Below are positions 1-8,040 of a DNA stretch of 19,946 bases, piece after piece. A model generated the notes under the pieces. The model did no database searches. It worked only from the letters and a program-made list of their open reading frames with translations, and had not been told where the DNA came from. The position numbers and the translations under genes were made by a program. Each line of letters begins with the position of its first letter. Within the stretch, counting starts at the first letter, position 1. The stretch is from Pauljensenia sp. (GTDB taxonomy: Bacteria > Actinomycetota > Actinomycetes > Actinomycetales > Actinomycetaceae): positions 1 through 19,946 of the forward strand of contig JASBZF010000024.1 of the NCBI GenBank assembly GCA_029983625.1. Reading direction: 5' to 3'.

Positions 1-123
1 AAGACCGTCAATGGGGTTGAGGTTTTCGTGGTGACGGTGCGAACCCGGATCCCTCTTCTGGTGTCATGGGGTCCGCAGTGGCTCACGGTTTCAGGATCTT
101 CTGTGATTGAGGAGGGTTGGTGA
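1..123 (+). CDS. TadE-like minor pilin, C-terminal fragment
   Basis: An open frame runs in from the left edge and ends at TGA 121-123; only the last 40 residues are present. The fragment alternates hydrophobic and polar residues (VFVVTVRTRIPLLVSWGP, then a Thr-Val-Ser stretch). This resembles the beta-rich C-terminus of TadE/TadG-type minor pilins, which follow an N-terminal membrane helix that would lie outside the window. Its stop overlaps the GTG start of the next gene (GTGA at 120-123), and that gene has a clear TadE-type N-terminus, so the two are probably translationally coupled parts of one Tad/Flp pilus or secretion operon. The assignment rests mainly on context, because the diagnostic N-terminus is missing. 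Confidence 0.6.
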   Translation, partial: KTVNGVEVFVVTVRTRIPLLVSWGPQWLTVSGSSVIEEGW

Positions 124-533
124 AGCTGCGCGGTGATGAGGGTGGCGAAGCGACGGTGGAGTTCGTGGGCCTTGTGTTCTTACTGGTTGTTCCGCTTGTG
201 TATTTTGTGGTGAGTCTTGCACAGCTGCAGGCTGCTCTTTTTGCTGCTGAGGCGGGGGCTCGTGAAGCGGCGCGGATTCTTGCGGAGGACTCGACAGATG
301 AGGCTCGGGCTCTGACTCAGATCGATTTGGCTTTCGATGATTTTCACGTCGCTTCGCGACCTCACACGTCTTTCGGGTGTCGCGTGTGTGCGGGAAGGGA
401 GCGTGATGTGGAAGTGGAAGTGTCCACGCTCGTTCCTCTTCCTTTTATTCCGAGGTGGGCTCAGGCGCGTCTTGCGATTCCGATTACGGTTCGTTCGGCA
501 ACTGTGATTGAAAGTGTGCGTCTTGATGAGTGA
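120..533 (+). CDS. TadE family minor pilin
   Basis: A 137-residue protein. Residues 8-36 have the TadE pattern: a short charged leader, then GEATVEFVGLVF and one long hydrophobic helix, with the Glu expected near the start of the mature pilin segment. A helical part rich in Ala and Glu (38-60) and a beta-rich C-terminus follow. TadE-like proteins are pseudopilins inserted in the membrane and processed for the Tad/Flp pilus machinery. The GTG at 120 is chosen because AGGAGG (110-115) lies 4 nt upstream and GTGA overlaps the previous stop; TTG 117 is too close to that site. An odd feature is a CxxC pair (C87, C90) in the outer domain. The gene overlaps the next one by 8 nt. Confidence 0.75.
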   Translation: MKLRGDEGGEATVEFVGLVFLLVVPLVYFVVSLAQLQAALFAAEAGAREAARILAEDSTDEARALTQIDLAFDDFHVASRPHTSFGCRVCAGRERDVEVEVSTLVPLPFIPRWAQARLAIPITVRSATVIESVRLDE

Positions 534-1014
534 GCGGGAAGGAAGTCTCGGTGACGCGGCTTGTCTGTGTTCAGGGGAGGGGGAGTCGGGTCGGATCGGC
601 TTATTGATGGGTGTGTGTCTCTTCATTGTTGTTTCTTTTCTGTTCCTTTCGGCGACGGTGACAGCTGTTGCAATCCAGGATCGTCGTCTTCTTGCGTGCG
701 CGGATCGTCTGTCGGTGGCGACGGCAGGAATGATTGATGCTCATGCTTATTACGGTGGGACGAGTCGTCTTGAGGTGCGGGTGTCGCCGCAGGCTGCCTG
801 GGGTGCGGCCACTCGTGCGCTGCAGATGCTGGAGGGCTCTGTGTGCGATGTGGGTGCGGGCGTGTCGATTGTTGTGGTGGAGCAGAGTATGGGGCAAGTC
901 CGGGTTGGGGTGCGGGCTCAAGCGATTCTTCCGATTGTTCCAGGGGCGCTGCAAGGTGTGAGCGCGCCGCTTTTGAGGCGCGAGTCTGCGGCGAAGATTG
1001 TTGTGGATCCGTGA
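526..1014 (+). CDS. TadE/TadG-like secretion-cluster protein
   Basis: A 162-residue protein with a Gly/Ser-rich leader (1-25), one membrane helix at about 27-52 (GLLMGVCLFIVVSFLFLSAT) and an outer part containing ADRLSVATAG. It fits the small TadE-like proteins that close actinobacterial tad clusters, often called helicase/secretion neighbourhood TadE-like proteins. The ATG at 526 overlaps the stop of the previous gene, so translation is probably coupled; no good ribosome site is visible, and a TTG at 508 is a weaker alternative. It is the last gene of the operon: 153 nt of non-coding sequence follow before gdhA. I could not see a convincing terminator there. Family-level identity is moderately certain; its exact role in pilus assembly is not known. 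Confidence 0.65.
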   Translation: MSEREGSLGDAACLCSGEGESGRIGLLMGVCLFIVVSFLFLSATVTAVAIQDRRLLACADRLSVATAGMIDAHAYYGGTSRLEVRVSPQAAWGAATRALQMLEGSVCDVGAGVSIVVVEQSMGQVRVGVRAQAILPIVPGALQGVSAPLLRRESAAKIVVDP

Positions 1015-1151
1015 GTGTTCACAGCAGGTGACAAAGTCTTTAAATAAGCGAAGAACATCTATGGAGTAAGTCAATAATCGGTATTGTGTACTGCTTGAAA
1101 ATTGTGCAATGGTCAACATGTGGAAAGGGTCTGCAATCACTCGGCGATAAA

Positions 1152-1160
1152 TGTCAATAT
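1152..1160 (+). promoter_or_regulatory. candidate extended -10 for gdhA, possibly leaderless
   Basis: TGTCAATAT places a TGN extension before a CAATAT hexamer that ends 7 nt before ATG 1168. There is no SD-like sequence before that ATG, so transcription may begin at or very near the start codon. No good -35 is visible. This is a weak match (CAATAT, not TANNNT). Confidence 0.3.
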
Positions 1161-1167
1161 TTCGTGT

Positions 1168-2529
1168 ATGAGCAACCTTGATCTGTCACGATTGTCCGAC
1201 ACTCTTCGCCCGGTCTATCAGGCCGTCCTCGACCGCGATCCCGCACAGCCTGAATTTCACCAGGCCGTCTACGAGGTCCTTCTGACGATTGCACCTTTGG
1301 CGGACAAGTACCCCGAGTACGCTGATCTTTCAATCTTTAATCGCATTGTTGAACCGGAGCGTCAGCTCATGTTCCGCGTTCCCTGGGCCGATGATTCCGG
1401 TCGTATTCACGTCAATCGCGGCTACCGCGTCGAATTCAACTCTGCGATTGGCCCCTACAAAGGTGGCTTGCGTTTCCACCCTTCAGTCAATCTTTCAATC
1501 ATTAAGTTCCTCGGTTTTGAGCAGATCTTCAAGAACTCCCTCACAGGTTTGCCCATCGGCGGCGGTAAGGGCGGCTCTGATTTTGACCCCAAGGGCAAGT
1601 CTGATGCGGAAGTGATGCGTTTTTGTCAGTCTTTCATGACGGAACTGTCGCGCCACATCGGCCCCGACACCGATGTCCCGGCCGGTGATATTGGCGTAGG
1701 TGGTCGCGAAATTGGTTACCTTTTTGGCCAGTACAAGCGAATGACGAACCGTTACGATGCCGGGGTCCTCACCGGTAAGGGGCTGAACTGGGGCGGCTCC
1801 TTCGCAAGGACCGAGGCAACCGGCTACGGCCTCGTGTACTTCGCCGAGGAAATGCTGAAGGCTCGCGGCACCTCTTTTGAGGGCAAGAAGGTCGTGGTTT
1901 CCGGTTCGGGTAACGTTGCGATTTACGCAACTGAGAAAGCCCAGCAGCTCGGTGCGACCGTGATCGCTGTCTCCGACTCTTCCGGTTACGTTCTCGACGA
2001 GGCAGGCATTGATGTCGCTTTGCTGAAGGACGTGAAAGAGCTTCGGCGTGGGCGTGTCAGCGATTACGCGAATGAGCGTTCTTCTGCGCGTTTCGTGTCC
2101 GGTGCGTCAATTTGGGATCTTCCCTGTGATGTTGCTCTTCCCTGTGCGACTCAAAACGAACTGCCCGTTGATGCTGCACACACTCTTATCAAGAACGGTG
2201 TTCAGCTCGTTGCCGAGGGCGCGAACATGCCCACCACACCCGAGGCTATTGAAGCACTCCAAGCGGCAGGTGTTGCCTACGCTCCGGGTAAGGCATCGAA
2301 CGCTGGCGGCGTGGCAACGTCGGCACTGGAAATGCAGCAGAACTCGGGTCGTACTCAGTGGGCTTTCGAGGAAACTGACGCCAAATTGCATCGGATCATG
2401 GTGAGTATTCACGAAGCTTCGGTTGCTACCGCCGATGAGTTCGGCGTGCCCGGTGACTATGTGGCGGGTGCGAATCTCGCGGGCTTCAAGAAGGTTGCTG
2501 ACACAATGATCGATCTCGGTCTTATCTGA
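1168..2529 (+). CDS. gdhA: NADP-type glutamate dehydrogenase
   Basis: A 453-residue cytosolic enzyme, the usual size for hexameric bacterial GdhA. It converts 2-oxoglutarate and ammonia to glutamate with reduced nicotinamide cofactor. Visible motifs are PYKGGLRFH (96-104), KNSLTG (122-127), the catalytic-lysine loop PIGGGKGGSDFDP with K134, and PAGDIGVGGREIG with D174. The Rossmann fingerprint GSGNVA lies at about 246-251, with SDSSG at 269-273. A Ser after the acidic residue is typical of NADP-dependent family members. ATG 1168 is chosen because the family N-terminus starts here; an upstream TTG at 1102 would add 22 residues with no family resemblance. It stands alone between the tad cluster and a strong terminator. 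Glutamate is the amino donor for DapC encoded downstream. Confidence 0.96.
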   Translation: MSNLDLSRLSDTLRPVYQAVLDRDPAQPEFHQAVYEVLLTIAPLADKYPEYADLSIFNRIVEPERQLMFRVPWADDSGRIHVNRGYRVEFNSAIGPYKGGLRFHPSVNLSIIKFLGFEQIFKNSLTGLPIGGGKGGSDFDPKGKSDAEVMRFCQSFMTELSRHIGPDTDVPAGDIGVGGREIGYLFGQYKRMTNRYDAGVLTGKGLNWGGSFARTEATGYGLVYFAEEMLKARGTSFEGKKVVVSGSGNVAIYATEKAQQLGATVIAVSDSSGYVLDEAGIDVALLKDVKELRRGRVSDYANERSSARFVSGASIWDLPCDVALPCATQNELPVDAAHTLIKNGVQLVAEGANMPTTPEAIEALQAAGVAYAPGKASNAGGVATSALEMQQNSGRTQWAFEETDAKLHRIMVSIHEASVATADEFGVPGDYVAGANLAGFKKVADTMIDLGLI

Positions 2530-2543
2530 GCGAATCGCCTGGG

Positions 2544-2578
2544 GTGGGGGTGGTCCGAGGGTCTCGGATCACCCCCAC
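2544..2578 (+). terminator. strong intrinsic terminator after gdhA
   Basis: A 15-bp stem pairs 2544-2558 with 2564-2578, with one G-U wobble, around a 5-nt loop (GGGTC). It begins 15 nt after the gdhA stop. The stem is very GC-rich (GTGGGGGTG against CACCCCCAC). The T-tract afterwards is short (GGTGTTTC). The 230 bases from here to 2810 hold no convincing gene. Confidence 0.8.
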
Positions 2579-2810
2579 GGTGTTTCAGTCAGCACCGACG
2601 CTCATCACCTCACACTGCATCATCTTTAGAGCTGGGCTTGTGAAGAGCTGAAATACGGCGAAAGTGTGTACAAGGAAGCCTGGGGGGCAGGCAGCGTGTG
2701 AACTTTTTGCGTCGTGTCCGCGCTGTGCCTTCTCCTTTGCGGTCATGGATTCGGGAAGGAAAAGAAGAGATCGCCTGATTGAAGTCAAGGCAGATTCAAG
2801 GAAGAGGGAT

Positions 2811-3122
2811 TCAGCGCTGGGGGCGGATCTCTTCTGTGCGGGGAGCGCTCGGCACTTTCTTCCCGGTGACCATCGTGGCGGCCTCAACACGAACTGGTCC
2901 GCGTCGAGTCTGGATCACGACGTAATCGATCGTAGTTTCCATGAGAATACCGAGGGCATCGTGAAGGCCGTCAGGTAAACGGTAGCGCAGGACAACACGT
3001 TCTCCAGGTGTCCACTGAAGCCAAGGGAGCCCAAGAGTGTGCGATGAAACGCTGTGTTCGCGCGCGATGCGGGATCCGTGTGTCGTACCGCTCGACTTGG
3101 CTTGGTTGGCCTGGCTGTTCAT
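2811..3122 (-). CDS. small standalone SH3-like domain protein (Rv0428c N-terminal type)
   Basis: A 103-residue protein. After a polar N-terminus (1-35) the segment GERVVLRYRLPDG, then DALGILMET, VVIQTRRGPVRVEAA and KKVP form a compact beta domain. This pattern matches the SH3-like domain at the N-terminus of Rv0428c-type GNAT acetyltransferases, as I recall that family; in several actinobacteria such a GNAT gene lies divergent from fdxA. Here the frame stops right after the domain, and no acetyltransferase sequence follows in any frame down to 2585. ATG 3122 is preferred to an upstream start at 3176 (18 extra Cys-rich residues), because a TATTAT box lies 6 nt before it. Function is unknown; it could be a domain remnant or a protein in its own right. 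Confidence 0.7.
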   Translation of the reverse strand: MNSQANQAKSSGTTHGSRIAREHSVSSHTLGLPWLQWTPGERVVLRYRLPDGLHDALGILMETTIDYVVIQTRRGPVRVEAATMVTGKKVPSAPRTEEIRPQR

Positions 3123-3133
3123 GGGGCGATAAT
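3106..3133 (+). promoter_or_regulatory. candidate promoter of fdxA
   Basis: TTGGCC (3106-3111) and GATAAT (3128-3133) are separated by 16 bp, giving a leader of about 35-40 nt before the fdxA ribosome site. The -35 lies inside the first codons of the divergent SH3-like gene, and the -10 overlaps that gene's own -10 box. Confidence 0.5.
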
Positions 3134-3134
3134 A
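3129..3134 (-). promoter_or_regulatory. -10 box of the SH3-like gene, probably leaderless
   Basis: On the minus strand TATTAT is followed by 6 nt (CGCCCC) and then the ATG at 3122. There is no SD-like sequence. This is the spacing expected when transcription starts on the first base of the start codon. Confidence 0.55.
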
Positions 3135-3175
3135 GGGGAAGCACTCTCTGCATTCATCCTTAGGAAGGAGAAGCA

Positions 3176-3499
3176 ATGACCTACGTCATCGCTCAGCCGT
3201 GCGTTGATGTCAAAGATCGCGCCTGCGTGGACGAATGTCCCGTCGATTGTATTTACGAGGGCGTTCGTTCGCTGTACATCCACCCGGAAGAATGCGTTGA
3301 CTGCGGGGCCTGTGAGCCGGTGTGTCCGACTGAGGCGATTTTTTACGAAGACGATCTGCCGAGCGAATGGTCGGACTACTACCGTGCCAATGCGGACTTT
3401 TTCAAGGAACTCGGCTCTCCCGGTGGTGCCCAGAGAACCGGAGCGCAAAGTTTCGATGATGAAATGATCGCTGCGCTGCCGCCTCAAAACGTGGAATAA
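3176..3499 (+). CDS. fdxA: seven-iron ferredoxin (3Fe-4S/4Fe-4S)
   Basis: A 107-residue soluble electron carrier. The cysteine pattern matches Azotobacter-type seven-iron ferredoxins. C9, C17 and C50 would bind the 3Fe-4S cluster; C21, C40, C43 and C46 (CVDCGAC) would bind the 4Fe-4S cluster; C25 would be free. The C-terminal half has the conserved DDLPSEW and an acidic tail. The start is supported by GGAAGGAG ending 5 nt before ATG 3176. dapC follows after 24 nt, the arrangement common in actinobacteria, so the two are probably co-transcribed. Redox partners cannot be read from the window. No residue of the cluster-binding set is missing. Confidence 0.95.
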   Translation: MTYVIAQPCVDVKDRACVDECPVDCIYEGVRSLYIHPEECVDCGACEPVCPTEAIFYEDDLPSEWSDYYRANADFFKELGSPGGAQRTGAQSFDDEMIAALPPQNVE

Positions 3500-3523
3500 C
3501 GTCACTTTTTCTGGAGATACGTC

Positions 3524-4651
3524 ATGCTGCCTCTCGCCCTCCCTGACTTTCCGTGGAATGCTCTTGCACCCGCGAAGGAACGCGCAGCTTCTCACCCGGA
3601 GGGGATCTGTGATCTGTCGGTGGGAACTCCGGTGGATCCGACTCCTGATTTCATCCGCGAGGCGCTCTGTCAGGCATCCGATGCGCCCGCTTATCCGCAG
3701 GTGATCGGGACTGAGGAAGTCCGTGAGGCAATCCTGGAATGGGGACGCAGGCGCGGCATGGTTGATGTTGGGCTTGCCGGAGTGATTCCGACGATCGGCT
3801 CAAAAGAAGCCGTCGCGTGGATTCCACTGATGCTGGGGGTGCGTCCCGGTGACACGGTCCTCGTACCCGAAGTGGCCTATCCGACCTACGACATTGCTGC
3901 GCGCTTGGCTGGCGCACAGCCAATCCCCGTTGATCTACGCAGACCAGAGTCCTGGCCGGATGCGCAGCTCGTCTACGTGAACACTCCGGGCAACCCGGAC
4001 GGTTCGGTGCTGACAGTGCCTCAGCTGCGCGCGATTCGCGAATGGGCGCGCGCGCGAGGCGCCCTTGTCATTTCAGATGAATGCTATGCGGCATTGGGTT
4101 GGGAAGGTAAAGCGGTGGAGGAAGTTCCCTCCCTGCTTGATGTGCGCGTATGCGATTCGGATCCAAGCGGCCTCATTGTCCTGTACTCCCTGTCCAAACA
4201 GTCAAATCTTGCTGGATATCGAGCAGCACTCGCCTACGGTGACCCCGCGCTCATCGCGCAGATCGTTGAAGTCCGTAAGCACGCAGGTTTGATGGTGCCC
4301 ACTCCCGTGCAACACGCGATGTCTCTCGCCCTCGTCGATGAATCGCACGTCGCGCAGCAAAAGGAACGCTACCGAAAGCGCCGCGAGCGTCTCATTGCTG
4401 CGATTGAAACGGCAGGATTACGCAATGACAAGAACTCGATAGCGGGTTTGTACCTGTGGGTGTCGCACCCGAGTATTGTCGATTCGTGGAAACTCGTTGA
4501 TCTTTTTGCACGCCTCGGGATCCTTGTCGCTCCGGGTGATTTTTACGGGGAAGCCGCGAAAGGACATGTGCGCGTGGCCTTGACTGCCAGCGACGAGCGG
4601 ATCGAAGCTGCGGCGAAACGGATCGAGACAGCTGGTCCGTTTTTTGGATGA
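3524..4651 (+). CDS. dapC: succinyldiaminopimelate aminotransferase
   Basis: A 375-residue fold-type I PLP aminotransferase. It transfers an amino group from glutamate to N-succinyl-2-amino-6-ketopimelate on the succinylase route to diaminopimelate and lysine. Visible features are YPQVIGTEEVREAI near residue 57, NTPGNPDG (153-160), SDECYAALGW (184-193), SLSKQSNLAGYR with the PLP lysine at K225, and GHVRVALT with the carboxylate-binding Arg at 350. The actinobacterial form is often annotated as DapC, and in some species it also transaminates prephenate. GGAG at 3513-3516 supports ATG 3524. It follows fdxA in a short operon; dapD, which acts one step before it, lies beyond gltA on the opposite strand. 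Confidence 0.93.
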   Translation: MLPLALPDFPWNALAPAKERAASHPEGICDLSVGTPVDPTPDFIREALCQASDAPAYPQVIGTEEVREAILEWGRRRGMVDVGLAGVIPTIGSKEAVAWIPLMLGVRPGDTVLVPEVAYPTYDIAARLAGAQPIPVDLRRPESWPDAQLVYVNTPGNPDGSVLTVPQLRAIREWARARGALVISDECYAALGWEGKAVEEVPSLLDVRVCDSDPSGLIVLYSLSKQSNLAGYRAALAYGDPALIAQIVEVRKHAGLMVPTPVQHAMSLALVDESHVAQQKERYRKRRERLIAAIETAGLRNDKNSIAGLYLWVSHPSIVDSWKLVDLFARLGILVAPGDFYGEAAKGHVRVALTASDERIEAAAKRIETAGPFFG

Positions 4652-4755
4652 ACATACTGATGCGCTGCAGTGATCGGGCAAGCTGTATAGAGTGAACTAA
4701 AAGACAGACTTTGGTCCCAGGTGGCATCGTCTCCTTTGTGTGCCGCTCTGGACAG

Positions 4756-4771
4756 AGGGCACCGCTGCCCT
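4756..4771 (+). promoter_or_regulatory. small hairpin in the gltA leader
   Basis: AGGGCA and TGCCCT form a 6-bp stem with a 4-nt loop. It ends 10 nt before the SD sequence AGGAGAG (4781-4787). It lies in the 140-nt gap between dapC and gltA. No dapC terminator is evident there, so read-through is possible. The hairpin could affect initiation or be chance. Confidence 0.3.
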
Positions 4772-4791
4772 GAACTGTGAAGGAGAGTCCC

Positions 4792-6126
<1,335 letters not shown>

Positions 6127-6134
6127 GAGGCGAA

Positions 6135-6164
6135 TCCTGAACGCGTGAAGAAAGCCGCTCAGGA
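6135..6164. terminator. possible bidirectional terminator between gltA and dapD
   Basis: TCCTGAACG and CGCTCAGGA form a 9-bp arm pair with one mismatch around a 12-nt loop. They lie in the 46-nt gap between two convergent genes, where a shared terminator is expected. No T-tract follows on either strand. Confidence 0.35.
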
Positions 6165-6172
6165 CAAATCCG

Positions 6173-7153
6173 TCAGCGCATGTGCATTTGAGGATTGAAC
6201 TCGATTCCCTTACCGCCCCGAGCCAGAGCCTCGATGCGACCGGACTGGGAATTACGTCGGAAAAGAACATTGGAAACCCCGGCGAGTTCTCGCGCGGGCA
6301 CCGTCTGCGGTTCTGTGAAAAGACCGTTGCTACCGGGAACAACACCGCCGGCTTCCATAACCGCGACTTTGGCACCTGCTGTGAGGTACAGACCGGCTTC
6401 GACGACGCAGTCATCCCCGAGGGGAATACCCAGACCGGAGTTCGCGCCGAGGAGACAGCGCTGTCCGAGGCGCACTCTTTGACGCCCCCCTCCAGAGAGG
6501 GTGCCCATCGTGGAAGCGCCGCCACCGATATCGGATCCGTCACCGATGACGACCCCCTGGGAGATACGTCCTTCGACTATGGAACGGCCCAGTGTGCCAG
6601 CGTTGTAGTTGACGAATCCAGCGTGCATGACGCTTGTGCCTTCGGCGAGATAAGCGCCGAGACGCACTGTTGCTCCGTCGGCAATGCACACTCCAGATGG
6701 GACGACATAGTTGACCATCGGAGGGAACTTATCGACACCGAGAACAGCGACCGGGTGTCCGTGTGCGCCGCGTAGACGTAAACGTGTCTCTTCAAAATCT
6801 TCGGCGGCACAGGGGCCTTCGGTGGTCCACACGACATTGGGCAGTCGCGAAAAAATACCGTCAAGGTTGATCGTGTTGGGCTGGACGAGGCGGTGGGAGA
6901 GGAGATGAAGCCTGAGGTAGGTGCCAGCTGTTGAATGCGGTTGGTCGGTGAGATCGGATTTACAGGTGACGACGGTGGTATGTACCGCACGCGCCTCGTC
7001 GTGCTTTTGCATTCGTGAGAGGGTGTCGAGCAAGTCAGCGTCGTCGCCGAGCTTCATCTCACCGAGGTGAGGACGTGGATACCAGACGTCGAGTGTGCGT
7101 CCGTCTTTGGTGACTGTTGCCAGGCCGATACCCCATGCTTTAGTCGTGTCCAT
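6173..7153 (-). CDS. dapD: 2,3,4,5-tetrahydropyridine-2,6-dicarboxylate N-succinyltransferase
   Basis: A 326-residue enzyme of the actinobacterial DapD type. It uses succinyl-CoA to open and succinylate tetrahydrodipicolinate, committing carbon to the succinylase diaminopimelate route. An N-terminal domain (1-110) and a middle domain precede a left-handed beta-helix of hexapeptide repeats at about 155-270 (for example VRLGAYLAEGTSVMHAG and GVVIGDGSDIGGGAS). The C-terminal cap contains GLFTEPQTVPARELAG. It begins 4 nt after the maf stop and no SD sequence is visible, so it relies on coupling to maf or on its own start-proximal promoter (TAAAGT box). The partner step, DapC, is encoded 1.5 kb away on the other strand. 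Confidence 0.95.
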   Translation of the reverse strand: MDTTKAWGIGLATVTKDGRTLDVWYPRPHLGEMKLGDDADLLDTLSRMQKHDEARAVHTTVVTCKSDLTDQPHSTAGTYLRLHLLSHRLVQPNTINLDGIFSRLPNVVWTTEGPCAAEDFEETRLRLRGAHGHPVAVLGVDKFPPMVNYVVPSGVCIADGATVRLGAYLAEGTSVMHAGFVNYNAGTLGRSIVEGRISQGVVIGDGSDIGGGASTMGTLSGGGRQRVRLGQRCLLGANSGLGIPLGDDCVVEAGLYLTAGAKVAVMEAGGVVPGSNGLFTEPQTVPARELAGVSNVLFRRNSQSGRIEALARGGKGIEFNPQMHMR

Positions 7154-7157
7154 AGGC

Positions 7158-7883
7158 TTACTTTACGTCGATTGGTGAAAGCGGAGTCGCCGAGGGTGCC
7201 CTCCGACGCCAATCCCACAGATCCGGCCAAAATACTCCCAGTTCGCGCGCCATTTCCCGTAAAAGAGGTAGTGAGATTCCAACAACCGCATGGGGGTCGC
7301 CTTCGACACCTGCGACGAAGGGGCCTGAGAGTCCGTCAATTGTGAAAGAGCCTGCGACGTGCAAAGGTTCTCCAGATTCGACATAGGCATCGATTTCCGC
7401 GTCGCTCATCTCAGAGAAGAGCACATGCGTGGAGGCGCAGCGCTCTATTTCCCCGATCTTCGTGTAGGAATGATCGGATCTGCGGAGCGCCATGCGCGTG
7501 AGCGCGTGACCGGTCCACAGTGTTGCGCGTGTACCGCGCATTTGACAGATCCGTTGGCGTGCGACTTCAGGGGCGTGAGGCTTGCCGAGCATATGGCCGT
7601 GAATTTCCAGCATGGAATCGCATCCGATGACGAGGAGTTCATCGGCCCCGTCCTCGTCAATGAGGGAATCAGGTGAACTGAGTTCGGCGATGATCGCGTT
7701 ACGTTTTGCGCTTGCGAGGGCGGTCACCTGCTGGCAGGGCGTGAGTGAGTCGCTACGGGACTCCCTGAGTTCATGGAGGACACGAGGCTCGTCGATACCT
7801 GCGACTCGCACGAGGGGAGTGATCCCGGCGTTTTTCAGGGTTGAAAGGCGTGCGGGCGACTTGGAGGCAAGGAGAAGACGCAT
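7158..7883 (-). CDS. maf: Maf family nucleoside triphosphate pyrophosphatase
   Basis: A 241-residue cytosolic enzyme, somewhat longer than the usual 190-220. Maf proteins hydrolyse dTTP/UTP-like or modified nucleoside triphosphates to the monophosphates. The N-terminal LLLASKSPARLSTL gives the phosphate-binding loop, VIGCDSMLE has the conserved acidic residue D89, and GKP (100-102) follows. EPLHVAGSFTIDGLSGPFV and VEGDPHAVVGISLPLLREM complete the fold in the form typical of actinobacteria. The extra length is mostly an insert at about 34-85 and a C-terminal tail rich in Trp and Arg. GAGGAGAG lies about 12 nt before ATG 7883, a rather wide gap. It is transcribed with dapD; substrate preference cannot be told. 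Confidence 0.9.
   Translation of the reverse strand: MRLLLASKSPARLSTLKNAGITPLVRVAGIDEPRVLHELRESRSDSLTPCQQVTALASAKRNAIIAELSSPDSLIDEDGADELLVIGCDSMLEIHGHMLGKPHAPEVARQRICQMRGTRATLWTGHALTRMALRRSDHSYTKIGEIERCASTHVLFSEMSDAEIDAYVESGEPLHVAGSFTIDGLSGPFVAGVEGDPHAVVGISLPLLREMARELGVFWPDLWDWRRRAPSATPLSPIDVK
7160..7165 (-). promoter_or_regulatory. candidate -10 for leaderless dapD transcript
   Basis: On the minus strand TAAAGT, lying over the last two codons of maf, is followed by 6 nt (AAGCCT) and ATG 7153. This matches the TANNNT spacing seen at several other starts in the window. It could equally be chance, because the bases also encode the maf C-terminus and stop. Confidence 0.35.
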
Positions 7884-7914
7884 GGGGCTTATTTTCTCTC
7901 CTCGATGAGCTTTC

Positions 7915-7946
7915 TGTGAGATGAGCTGTCACATTCAGCGTGTCAA
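7915..7946 (-). promoter_or_regulatory. candidate maf promoter with overlapping inverted repeat
   Basis: On the minus strand a perfect TTGACA lies at 7946-7941. About 17 bp downstream the best -10 is poor (CATCTC). An inverted repeat, TGTGA-N9-TCACA at 7915-7933, covers the expected -10 position, so a regulator bound there could block maf transcription or help form the open complex. This is inference from position only. Confidence 0.35.
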
Positions 7947-7962
7947 AAGTGATCTGCGCTAC

Positions 7963-7968
7963 TAAGAT
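7963..7968 (+). promoter_or_regulatory. candidate -10 of the adenylate cyclase gene
   Basis: TAAGAT fits the TANNNT pattern and lies 72 nt before the ATG at 8041, which would give a leader of about 65 nt. The sequence 16 bp upstream (TGTCAA) is a poor -35. Confidence 0.35.
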
Positions 7969-8040
7969 AGCGAGTGGTGGCTTTCGCGATCAGCTAAGCC
8001 TTGCACACAAAAATGCTGAGGGAGGGGAGATGGCATCGTC

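Noticed and set aside
1016..1033. Terminator after the tad genes
   Set aside because: Only a 4-bp stem (TCAC with GTGA) and no T-tract directly after it.
1104..1119. CRP/GlxR-like site upstream of gdhA
   Set aside because: TGTGCAATGGTCAACA keeps one good half-site but mismatches the consensus in the other half and in the centre.
2664..2978. Open frame of 104 codons on the plus strand between gdhA and fdxA
   Set aside because: It overlaps the SH3-like gene on the opposite strand, has low-complexity charged composition and no ribosome site or family resemblance.
6182..6775. Open frame of 197 codons on the plus strand opposite dapD
   Set aside because: It is antisense to a well-supported dapD coding sequence and resembles no protein.
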